Below, piece after piece: positions 1-8,540 of a DNA stretch of 64,000 bases; within the stretch, counting starts at the first letter, position 1, and every line of letters begins with the position of its first letter. Below the pieces are notes generated by a model. It searched no databases and was not told the origin of the DNA. It was given only the letters and a program-made list of their open reading frames with translations. Origin of the DNA: Clytia hemisphaerica (taxonomy: Eukaryota > Cnidaria > Hydrozoa > Leptothecata > Clytiidae); the NCBI GenBank assembly GCA_902728285.1, contig CACVBU010000360.1, positions 62,001 to 126,000 of the forward strand, given 5' to 3'. The position numbers were made by a program, and so were the translations under genes.

Positions 1-2
1 AT

Positions 3-2708
3 GGGCCTACTCATCTCCTTGATAATTCAACTTCTTGCATTGATCTAATTTTTTCATCAGCAGATCATTTGATTCTGGATACTGGTATCCTCCCCGCTTT
101 GCACCCTAAGTGCCATCACCAGATAACCTTTTGCAAGCTAAACTTTAAAATCCCCTTCGCTCCATCTTATGAACGAAAGGTTTGGGACTTCTCCAGAGTA
201 GATCCCGTTCTTATACGAAGGGCGGTAGATATGGTTGCTTGGGATAGGTGTTTTGAGGGTACTGATATGGATGGCCGGGTCTCCCTCTTGACTGAAACCA
301 TCATCAACATTATGTCAAACTTTGTGCCTAATAAAGTCATAACGATCAGGAATAAGGATGCGGTATGGATGACGGCTGAGATAAAGAGAGCCCTACTTGT
401 AAAATCGAAAGTTTATGAGCGGTATGTAAAAAATGGGAGGAGGAGAGAAGACCTCAAAAACCTTCAAGAACATCAATCTAGGTGTAGAAGGGCTGTCAGG
501 GATGCTAAAGATTCTTATTTTTCCCGCTTAGCAAATAACCTTAATGACCCAAACTTAGGTTCAAAGAAATACTGGTCTATTCTAAATCAATTTCTTCATA
601 GGAGGAAGTCGCCAAGGATTCCACCTGTTCGAGATTCCAGCAATAATCTTATTGCTGACGTCGCTACAAAAACAAATATATTTAATCAGTTCTTTGCTAA
701 TCAGTGCTCTCTCATAGACACTGATAGTGTTTTACCGCAACAAAAATATGTAACTAATTTTAGAATAAACAATATCGCTCTTGATGAAGCCAAAATCTTA
801 GCCCTCATTCGCGCACTTACGACTAACAAAGCGCATGGTTGGGATGACATCTCCATACAGATGATTAAAATCTGTGATGAATCCTTGGTTAAACCTCTTA
901 TGAAGATCCATCAATATTCTTTAGATTTTTGCATTTTTCCATCAAACTGGAAAAGAGCAAATGTTGTTCCTGTGTACAAAAACAAAGGGGACAAGAGCGT
1001 GGTAAAAAATTATAGACCAGTGTCTCTTCTGCCTATTTTTGGAAAAATCTTTGAAAAATGCATCTTTGACTCCGTCTACACCTATTTCGAAAACAACAAT
1101 CTTTTCACAAATTCCCAGTCTGGTTTCCGCAAGGGTGACTCTTGTGTGTCTCAGCTGTTATCCATAACACATAACATCCTGAATGGTTTTGATGTTGATC
1201 CACCCCTAGATACTCGTGGAGTGTTCCTTGATATTTCCAAAGCCTTTGACAGAGTTTGGCACGATGGTTTAATTTCCAAACTTAAGTCATATGGTGTTTC
1301 TGGCTCCCTTCTTTTATTAATCCAGAATTTTCTACACGGGAGACGGCAGCGGGTTGTTCTTGATGGTCAAGCTTCTGATTGGACGGAAGTCTTGGCAGGT
1401 GTACCTCAGGGATCTATTCTCGGACCCCTCTTTTTTTTTATTTACATTAATGACCTCCCTGAAGGAATCATTTCCATGATCAAAATTTTTGCTGATGACT
1501 CATCCTTGTTTTGGCTTATCCTAGACCATATTCGCTGTTCTCAAGAACTGAACAGTGACATGCAGAAGATAAGTGAGTGGGCTCATCAATGGAAAATGTC
1601 CTTCAACCCTGATCCTTCTAAACAGGCAGTTGAAGTGTACTTTACCCGGAGGTTAAATCCAGCTGACCCCCCAGAAATTATTTTCAATAATGCAGCCATT
1701 GCAATTCAGGATCATCAAAAACATCTTGGTCTCATACTTGATCAAAAGCTGGCCTTTGACCGTCACCTTGATGAAAAAATAAAAAAAGCTAATCAAGGTA
1801 TTGGTCTTATTCGCAGACTTCGTAAGTTTCTACCCAGGGAATCTCTTGTCACTATATACAAAACCTATGTTAGACCACACCTAGATTATGGAGATATCGT
1901 ATATGATCGTCCTGGTAATTCTACATTTTCTGAAAAACTCGAGTCTGTTCAATATGATGCCTGTCTTGCAATTACTGGATGCTTCAGAGGAACATCCAGA
2001 GAAAAAATATACCTTGAGCTAGGCTTTGAAAGCCTGGCAGACAGACGGTTAATTAGAAGACTCGTATTTTTTTATAAAATAATCAATGGCTTTGCTCCTG
2101 CTTATCTTACGAATATTCTTCCTCCCCAGAGAGGAGAGGAAGAACGCAATGCAGGGCGAAGGATAAAACCACCACTCGAGGCACCTTTCTGTAGAACCGA
2201 GCGTTATCGTGCCTCTTTCTTTCCTTTTTGCATAAATGAATGGAATAACCTCGGAGATCATATACGAAATCTTCCCACTATTAAGTCTTTCAAGCAAGCA
2301 ATTCTCCGATTTCTCAGACCCAGTGCTAACTCAATTTTCAGAGCTAGTGACAACGATGGTGTTGTTCTCCTTAACCGATTAAGGGTTGGTTTCAGTCATC
2401 TTCGTGAGCATAAGTTCAGGCATAATTTTGCAGACACAGTTGACCCCTTCTGCAACTGTCGACAAAATTCAGTAGAAACAACACAGCATTTTTTGATGCA
2501 TTGCTCTGATTACTCTAATGACAGACTTGTGATGTTTGACAGCCTTCTTCAACTTGACATAACCTTGTTTCCATTTAATCCCAAAACATTGTGTAGAATA
2601 CTTCTTTATGGCGACCCCAATTTTAGCATTGTCCAAAATCACGATATATTGAGTATAACAATAAAATTTATCCGTGATACAAGCCGTTTTGGGGGACTGT
2701 TATTTTAG
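3..2708 (+). CDS. LINE ORF2: endonuclease C-terminus plus reverse transcriptase (partial at 5' end)
   Basis: The frame is open from base 3 to the TAG at 2706-2708; the first ATG at 69 is internal, not the true start. The first ~25 codons read like the end of an apurinic-type endonuclease (LLDNSTSCIDLIFSSADH). The reverse transcriptase follows: YRPVSLLPIFGKIFEK, the catalytic block FLDISKAFDRVWH, the AGVPQGSILGPL motif, and the active-site FADDSS. Further on there is a thumb region, and near the C terminus a Cys/His cluster (CNCR...THQFLMHC-like spacing) typical of these LINEs. No stop or frameshift interrupts it. Its role would be target-primed reverse transcription of its own RNA in the nucleus. 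A short minus-strand ORF inside it is a shadow. Confidence 0.93.
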   Translation, partial: GPTHLLDNSTSCIDLIFSSADHLILDTGILPALHPKCHHQITFCKLNFKIPFAPSYERKVWDFSRVDPVLIRRAVDMVAWDRCFEGTDMDGRVSLLTETIINIMSNFVPNKVITIRNKDAVWMTAEIKRALLVKSKVYERYVKNGRRREDLKNLQEHQSRCRRAVRDAKDSYFSRLANNLNDPNLGSKKYWSILNQFLHRRKSPRIPPVRDSSNNLIADVATKTNIFNQFFANQCSLIDTDSVLPQQKYVTNFRINNIALDEAKILALIRALTTNKAHGWDDISIQMIKICDESLVKPLMKIHQYSLDFCIFPSNWKRANVVPVYKNKGDKSVVKNYRPVSLLPIFGKIFEKCIFDSVYTYFENNNLFTNSQSGFRKGDSCVSQLLSITHNILNGFDVDPPLDTRGVFLDISKAFDRVWHDGLISKLKSYGVSGSLLLLIQNFLHGRRQRVVLDGQASDWTEVLAGVPQGSILGPLFFFIYINDLPEGIISMIKIFADDSSLFWLILDHIRCSQELNSDMQKISEWAHQWKMSFNPDPSKQAVEVYFTRRLNPADPPEIIFNNAAIAIQDHQKHLGLILDQKLAFDRHLDEKIKKANQGIGLIRRLRKFLPRESLVTIYKTYVRPHLDYGDIVYDRPGNSTFSEKLESVQYDACLAITGCFRGTSREKIYLELGFESLADRRLIRRLVFFYKIINGFAPAYLTNILPPQRGEEERNAGRRIKPPLEAPFCRTERYRASFFPFCINEWNNLGDHIRNLPTIKSFKQAILRFLRPSANSIFRASDNDGVVLLNRLRVGFSHLREHKFRHNFADTVDPFCNCRQNSVETTQHFLMHCSDYSNDRLVMFDSLLQLDITLFPFNPKTLCRILLYGDPNFSIVQNHDILSITIKFIRDTSRFGGLLF

Positions 2709-2919
2709 TCTTTTTACTCTAACTGCTCTCCAAGCTCTTTTTGTTTTTGTTTTTTATTTTTTGTTAGTATTTATCCTCTGTAGTAAGTTTTTTTTTCTCC
2801 ATGCATTTATCAATTGATTTATTAATTTATTGTTAGCTTAGTTTGGGTTCCTTCCTCCTGGCGGTATGATCTGGTGGTCCTTTTGCGGGAGGTTAGGAAC
2901 CCTTAGTTTTGTACAATTT

Positions 2920-3534
2920 CGTCGCATCAAAATAAGAAAGCCTTAAGTCCATTTTTTCAAAAATTGAGTTATGACCATACCGATGCTTTACACCCCATTT
3001 TTTATCGAATTTTTGGCTTAAATCCATCAAAAACCAACCTAAAGTGGCCTAATTTTAAGTTTTTTGAAAAATAAGAATTTTTATTTTTGAAATTTTCTCA
3101 AGTTAAGAAAGTCTTAAGTCCATTGTCATTTTAGTTGGACTTTAGGACCTTTTAGATTAAGGTTTTAGTTAAAGAGTTCAAAAAAGTTAAGAAAGTTTAA
3201 AGCAAGAAAGTCTTAAGTCCATTTTGGAGTTAAGACACTTTTTCACTGGAAATTTTTCAAATTTTCAGTTTTAATCAAGGAAATTTACATAGAAAAAAAG
3301 GTTTAAGTCCATTCTCGAAAAACATGCTATGAAGAAGCATTCATATCTCCGCAATGGTATAAGTGACAATGTTGATACTTTAGAACTTGAAAGATCTTTC
3401 TTCATTTATATTCATATCAAAAAAGCAGCTAGCTAGCCCAACATGGTCAAAAATGGCAGCCATTTCAAACCTTTAAACTTGATTTTCTCAAAACTACAAA
3501 AATGGACTTAAGGCTTTCTTATTTTGATGCGACG
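2920..3534. mobile_element. 615-bp TIR element inserted in the LINE 3'UTR
   Basis: The ends are perfect inverted repeats of about 37 bp, beginning CGTCGCATCAAAATAAGAAA and continuing with GCCTTAAGTCCATTTTT. The flanks give ATTT on both sides, a likely 4-bp target-site duplication. The core motif AAGTCTTAAGTCCATT recurs inside near 3107, 3205 and (degenerate) 3298, so the terminal sequence is repeated subterminally. No coding frame is visible, so this is a non-autonomous DNA transposon (MITE-like). It landed in the LINE after the LINE had inserted. Confidence 0.85.
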
Positions 3535-3580
3535 ATTTGTTCGTGTTTCATATACTATAGATAAAAAAAAAAAAAAAAAA

Positions 3581-4291
3581 GTTTGTCTTGTATGAGTGAG
3601 ATGAAAAATTTATCTTTCAATACAGTTTTCGAAAGGCCATGGTCTGAACCAATACATCATAGACATACCATAAATGGGTATTTTATTTATGCATCATTTC
3701 ATTATCATCATTTGAAGCATTATTTTTCCCGCCCAAAAAAAGTCTGAAAGAGAAATTAATCCGGTCTCCCGGTGGGGGTCCGGATTTTCAACTTTTTCGA
3801 AAACGGGGAGGTGTGTTTGTTTTTATTTTCGAGTTCCATCCAGGCTAAATCATCAAAAATATACTAACGTACTAGCTTAAAACTAAGTCTTTTTAAACTC
3901 GGTCATCAAAGAGCACATGTGACCATGCATCGAATGTTTGCATTTAGGTTCAGGCAGCGCAGCGCAGTAGGAAAAAAATGGCGAATCTCCAATGCAGAAG
4001 AAGTATAATGGGAAGGTATTATTCTGAAATTTTAACTTATTAACTCGTTGTTCTATGCAGTTTCTGCTACGATTCTCTACAGGAAAGGTTGAAAAAGGCT
4101 TCTGATTGTCAGGAAAGAAATTTCAGTCCCATATCTTTTGTTTCTAGTGCATGAAAGAAAACCTAATGGGCCTGCCTAAAGCTAAAGCTACTAAACTTTA
4201 TTTTGAGTCTAAAAAAAGACAAATCATTGTTATCCTAGTCAGATTGTGAAAACGGAACTTTTTTTATAGCTTAAGGATGTTTTGCCTGGCC
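3581..4291. other. Intergenic stretch, nothing recognised
   Basis: AT-rich sequence between the LINE A-tail and the next inverted-repeat element. I see no convincing coding frame, RNA gene or repeat boundary here. Confidence 0.5.
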
Positions 4292-4791
4292 TCAATACAC
4301 CTTATCGGAAATTCCACCTCCTCGCGTTGCTGCTACGCAACACTAGCATTTTTGGGAGGTAAACAAAGCTCGATATTGCGGTTTTCAGGCAAAAAGCCTT
4401 TCAAAACACCCAAAATGTTTATGCCAAAGGAGCCTCCAAATCAACTGAAGAACCACCGAAGTTGTTGTTTTTCTCTTTCTAATAGCTTCTGCTAGGTAGG
4501 ATCTTGAAAGTTTTGTTTTGTTTGTTTTTTTCAAATTTAGTGTATTTTTATAGGAACATAAACAAGCCAGATATAAGCAAACGAGTTCTTGTTTTACGCG
4601 GGAACTTTTATACAGTCATAGAATTCATGTAGTATATTTACGTGACGGAAATGTAGTGTTGAAGGTTGGCGTACTCCATGGATTGCTGGCCATACCGCCA
4701 CTACTTGCGCTACCATTTATGTTTACCTCCCAATTTCAACGGATCCATTTAGCGCAATTGTTTTTGTGGAATTTCCGATAAGGTGTATTGA
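4292..4791. mobile_element. 500-bp TIR element
   Basis: A 26-bp perfect inverted repeat bounds this segment: TCAATACACCTTATCGGAAA plus TTCCAC on the left, and its exact reverse complement at 4766-4791. There is no coding frame of note; the 72-codon ORF inside starts at the left repeat and resembles nothing. It is probably a non-autonomous DNA transposon. I could not see a clear target-site duplication. Confidence 0.75.
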
Positions 4792-4939
4792 AGTTTAGTT
4801 AGGGAAAGAAAGATATCTTTTTTCAGTGGATGGAAAAGAATGATTGAGCTGGTTGGCAGACGATATCAATCATACTCCAGGATGCATGTGAAATTTTTCA
4901 ATCCGCGGACCTAGACGGGGGTTCGGTTATTATCAGTTA

Positions 4940-5427
4940 CCAGGCGATCTCAATCGAACAGAATCAACGATCAAACCAGTCGAACCAAATCGAACGCAAT
5001 CGACCGATTGAAATTCGATTGTCGTCCGAATATTACCGCAATTTTCAGATTCAATTGATATTCGATTGCGCTCGATTGGGATTCGATTGTGTTCGATTGC
5101 GTTCGATTGCATTCGATCGTCGATTCATTGACCCCTGGATTGTTCATCACATAATTTCTACGGGAAATCAAAAGTAATTTCATTCGGCTTGTGATGTTTG
5201 AGAGCTTGGATTTTGGGAAGCTGCAAGAATAAAGCCAGACGATCTCAATCGAATGGAATCGACGATTGAACCAGTCGAATAGCAATCGAACCAATCGAAT
5301 ATTACCCAGAATTTTGACGTTCGATTGAGATTTGATTGCGTTTGACAATCGAATTTCAATCGGTCGAATGTGTTCGATTTGGTTTGACTGGTTCGATCGT
5401 CAATTCCGTTCGATTGAGATCGTCTGG
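4940..5427. mobile_element. 488-bp long-TIR element rich in TCGATT, with CAGTTA duplication
   Basis: The terminal ~84 bp are imperfect inverted repeats, starting CCAG(G/A)CGATCTCAATCGAA on both ends. CAGTTA flanks each side (4934-4939 and 5428-5433), a probable 6-bp target-site duplication. A third copy of the terminal sequence lies inside near 5236-5300, so the element contains a nested or duplicated end. The dense ATTCGATTG/CAATCGAAT repetition makes it strongly self-complementary. The overlapping ORFs are a by-product of that repetition. Confidence 0.8.
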
Positions 5428-5698
5428 CAGTTAGGGTTAGGGTTGGAGCTCGAGAGTCACAATATAAGGTCAAAGGCCTTCTTAGGGGCATTCGTACCCT
5501 GTGACTTAACTTAGGATCCCGTAGGGATCCTTGAAGGGGCACCGGTAGGGTTGGGAGCTTTCTTACTCAAGGTCTGTAGATTACACCCTATAACTATTTG
5601 TCAATGACAGTACTCTGCCGTGTCTCGTTGGGGCAAGCAGTTAGGCAATGGGTTTGTAAACCAAGGTTGCTTGCATTTGGTGGTTCGAGCCGGGGTCA
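5428..5698. other. Short gap with a Pol III B-box-like motif
   Basis: The stretch ends with GGTTCGAGCC (near 5683-5692), close to the tRNA B-box consensus, after a GGGTTTGTAAACC segment that recalls a tRNA anticodon arm. No complete tRNA cloverleaf can be drawn. It may be the head of a decayed tRNA-derived SINE, or chance. GTTAGGGTTAGGG at its start is too short to be telomeric. Confidence 0.3.
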
Positions 5699-6795
5699 GA
5701 CAGTCAAGAACAAGTGCAAATTAGGATACTTTCGGCAATCTCTCTTACTTAGGAGACTATCTTAAATTGGATACAAAAAAGTATCCAAAATAGCAATCAA
5801 CATCCTAATTAGTATACATAGTGTCCTTCAGGGTCTCTTCCCCCCCATGCCTAGAATGAAAATTTTCCATCCCCCCCTCATTTTTTCCCACCCTGCCTCA
5901 AAAATTTTCTGCCCCCCCCCCCCCCTCAAGCATAAAATTAAAAAGCTGTAATTTGATGAACTTAACGCTTATTGTTTTCCCTAAGGTAGTTCTAATTCAA
6001 GAATAAATGGAAAGGATGTTTGTTTTTAAACCATAATATTAATAAAACTATATCATCTCATAAAACCAGATGTTTTTCAATTTTGAATTGATTTTGGTGA
6101 GTTCCCCCCCATGCCTAGAATGAAAATTTTCCATTCCCCCCCCTCGTTTTCCCCCACCCTGGCTTCAAAAAAAATTCTTCCCCCCTATACGTCCTTTTGA
6201 CCTCAAAACCCATTCCTCCCCTGAATTCAGGGGGGGAGGACACTATGGGATACTAAAAACCAAAAAACCTGTATTTTTCACCAACCAGAGACATCCGCGC
6301 CATCTTACCACTTCTAAGATGTAAATAATAAGCAAGTGAGATTGTGTACTGAATTTCATCAAGTTTGGCTGGCGGAATGCAAAACTATAGCCCAAAACCA
6401 CTCAAAATGTGCTAACTAGCATACGCAAAAGCTTTTTTCGCGTGAAAATCACCAGGCCCCCTCCTTCTATACGGCTACCGTTCCGTAAAAAGAAAAACAA
6501 ATCTTTAGCTCGTGTTTGCAAAATTTTAGGCTCTGAACGGCAGATTATTAGGGATTTTAATTTTCGAGGAATCCGCCAGAGAAATTACTTGAAATTTTGG
6601 TCAGTGGTGCAAATCTCGATGAAGAAAAGGTTTGCATAGTTTTCCAAACGCGGATCGAAGCAGTAGCCTCATAAATTCAGGTCAAAGTGTCTGCTCTCCT
6701 ATTTAGGATACCTAAATCTCCAAATTAGGATACAACTCTCCTAAGTTGGAGAGATTGCCGACAGGTATCCTAATTTGCACTTGTTCCTGACTGTC
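5699..6795. mobile_element. 1.1-kb TIR element with a second MITE nested inside
   Basis: The left end (GACAGTCAAGAACAAGTGCA then AATTAGGATAC...GGCAATCTCTC) matches, as an inverted copy, the right end at about 6720-6795 (...GCACTTGTTCCTGACTGTC). The repeats are ~60 bp and somewhat diverged. A copy of the CATAGTGTCC family (5817-6247) sits inside. No transposase frame is visible, so it is non-autonomous or decayed. Confidence 0.75.
5817..6247. mobile_element. CATAGTGTCC-family MITE, copy 1
   Basis: The ends are CATAGTGTCCTTC and, inverted, GGAGGACACTATG. The flanking five bases are GTATA on the left and GGATA on the right, consistent with a mutated 5-bp target-site duplication. The interior is made of C-runs and AT-rich spacers, including a repeated CCCCCATGCCTAGAATGAAA block (near 5845 and 6106). 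It has no coding capacity. It is nested in the 5699-6795 element. See copies at 17858 and 53763. Confidence 0.8.
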
Positions 6796-6804
6796 AGAGA
6801 CCTG

Positions 6805-7109
6805 TTTCACTGGTACGGGCAAATTTCAGACAAGAGATCCATACTCTCTATTCAAACTTACACCACATAAGCAAAAATCCCATCAGAAGCTACTCATTGA
6901 TACCAGACGTTAGAAAATTCCGAATGTTGGTTCTAGGAAATAGGAATCTTCCTGTAGAAAATAGCATTGGAAATGTTAGGATAAATTCAACGGATTCTGT
7001 TGAGCTACTAGGCATAACTATTGATAACAATCTTTCTTTTGCGACCCATATCAATTCACTTTGCTCTAAAACAAGGTCCAGAATCTGGAGTTTGAACAGA
7101 ACACTTTAA
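6805..7109 (+). pseudogene. Decayed LINE reverse-transcriptase fragment
   Basis: The frame around 6897-7109 contains KFRMLVLGNRNLPVENSIG and SVELLGITIDNNLSFATHIN. These resemble the stretch after the FADD box in CR1/Jockey-like reverse transcriptases (the NPDKxxxMVLG and LLGVxIDxxLxFxxHI blocks). The frame stops after ~70 codons and I found no catalytic block upstream, so this is a remnant. It is not the same copy as the LINE at 1-3580, whose equivalent segment reads HLGLILDQKLAFDRHL. Confidence 0.7.
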
Positions 7110-8285
7110 ATGCAAAAAAATCCACTTGAGTTAAAAAGTAACTTAGAAAGCCATATTGGCAACCTCAGCAAGTGGTTTTTCCAAAACAAAGGTTGTAAAT
7201 TCAATGTTTGGGGAAGGTAAATCTATAAAAGTTATTTGTTTTTGTGGAAAAAAGAGCTTAAAAAGCATTTTTTGTCTTAAATCTTAAAAATGAGCTATGA
7301 CTTATAAAAAGGACCTTTAGAAACCTATATGGCCAGTGTTATTTAAAAAAAGGCAATTGCACATCTGCATTTAGAGATCAGAAGGCTCTTGAAATAAATC
7401 TAATTACAAACACAAAAGAGGTGAACAAAAGAAGAACAAATAAGGCTCTCCTTAAATTGTTCAAATAAAGAATCCAAACAAGTTATATCGTTTCATTATG
7501 AAATAGAGCACGTGGGGACATCTGCCCGATGGTGTGTCAACGACCTTTCTTACATCATAGAGGTATAAAGAAAACAGGAGTTGAATGTGTCGGTAATTGG
7601 TCGTTAAAGTCTTTTGATTTCTTTTATAAAATGTATCAAAAGAAATTCTAAGCTCGCCCGATGAAATAAGACTTTTTAGTAGAACTCAAGTTTGCTCTGA
7701 ACATTCTAATAATCAGTATTGAAGATTCTAGCCTTTTAATATACGAAAATTAGATAAAACTTCGTCCACGAAACAAATTTATGTTCCATTTCGCTATCCG
7801 TTCAATTTTGTTTTGAAAAGATATTTTCTCAAGCCAGAAAATGAAAGTTCTTTATAAGCACACACAATTTCAGACTCAATTTGTAGACATAAAGTCGCTG
7901 GAGAATTTGGAGGAAAGTATCAAGCAATAGAGTTCACCTGAAAGAAAACATTGATCGAAAAATCTTATCATTTGATGAAGGATTGCCAAGTTTACAGGCC
8001 TTTTTTTAGTCCAAATATTTTCTTACACTGATGTCAGAAACAATGAATCTCGTCTCATCTAATTTCTAAAGCTTAAATGAGCCAATAAGATTTAACCTAT
8101 GGATAAAAGAGCTCATTAAAAATGCACGATATATGAGATTATGAGCATGCATACATCGTAACTTTTTTAATCGTAGGGCGAGCTTGGTTACAATAGCATA
8201 CTTCTCCTGTCTTTCTTTATACCTCCATGCTTACATCCCTTGCTCTTTGACATGGGTAAAAAAAATCCTTCTTGTCAATGCTTCT
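7110..8285. other. Intergenic stretch, nothing recognised
   Basis: AT-rich sequence with no convincing exon or repeat boundary. A CACGTG hexamer occurs near 7509, which is expected by chance at this scale. Confidence 0.45.
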
Positions 8286-8540
8286 TCAAACCAGCTTTCT
8301 CATCACCTGCAAAGTATAGTGCTGCAATTTTTCCACAGTTTCCTGACAAGCTACATGTTGTGGTAAACACCTTTCAATGACAGCGCGCTTTACCAAGTTG
8401 CCGTTTGAGTTGGCCTCCATTTTTGAAGTGTAACCCAACAACACATAAAAGCCCTCTACAATGGCTTCACATCTACTGGCACCAAGTGCAACATCGATAG
8501 ATACCTGATTTATTGGTATTTTACCCAGACCAGAATCCAT
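8286..8540 (-). CDS. Unrecognised ORF or exon, possibly a gene or transposon remnant
   Basis: This 84-codon minus-strand frame has a protein-like composition unlike the AT-driven shadow ORFs around it: balanced residues, and the segment VSIDVALGASRCEAIVEGFY followed by LVKRAVIERCLP. An acceptor-like ...AAATCAG falls just before VSIDV (near 8508) and a donor-like CTTTGCAG|gtgatg falls near 8309, so it could be an internal exon of about 200 bp rather than a complete gene. I do not recognise the family. Alternatives are a decayed transposon protein or chance. No neighbouring exon was found. Confidence 0.35.
   Translation of the reverse strand: MDSGLGKIPINQVSIDVALGASRCEAIVEGFYVLLGYTSKMEANSNGNLVKRAVIERCLPQHVACQETVEKLQHYTLQVMRKLV

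Larger units (their letters stand above)
1..3580 (+). mobile_element. LINE (non-LTR) retrotransposon, 5'-truncated by window edge
   Basis: A non-LTR retrotransposon runs from the window edge through an uninterrupted endonuclease/reverse transcriptase frame (to 2708), then a 3'UTR, and ends in an A-run at 3563-3580. The 3'UTR is split by a 615-bp inverted-repeat element at 2920-3534. If that insert is taken out, the tail reads continuously from ...GTACAATTT into GTTCGTGTTTC and then the poly-A. The reverse-transcriptase style, together with a Cys/His segment near the C terminus, fits the CR1/Jockey-like LINE group; the exact clade is not decided. The intact frame suggests a fairly recent insertion. 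Confidence 0.9.

Noticed and set aside
5429..5442. TTAGGGTTAGGG-like telomeric motif
   Set aside because: Only two units; part of it belongs to the target-site duplication CAGTTA.
4971..5542. Overlapping ORFs on both strands
   Set aside because: They are translations of the TCGATT-rich inverted repeat; the same sequence gives open frames in several phases.
5630..5698. Possible tRNA gene with GGTTCGAGCC B-box
   Set aside because: No pairing acceptor, D or anticodon stems; kept only as a weak B-box note.
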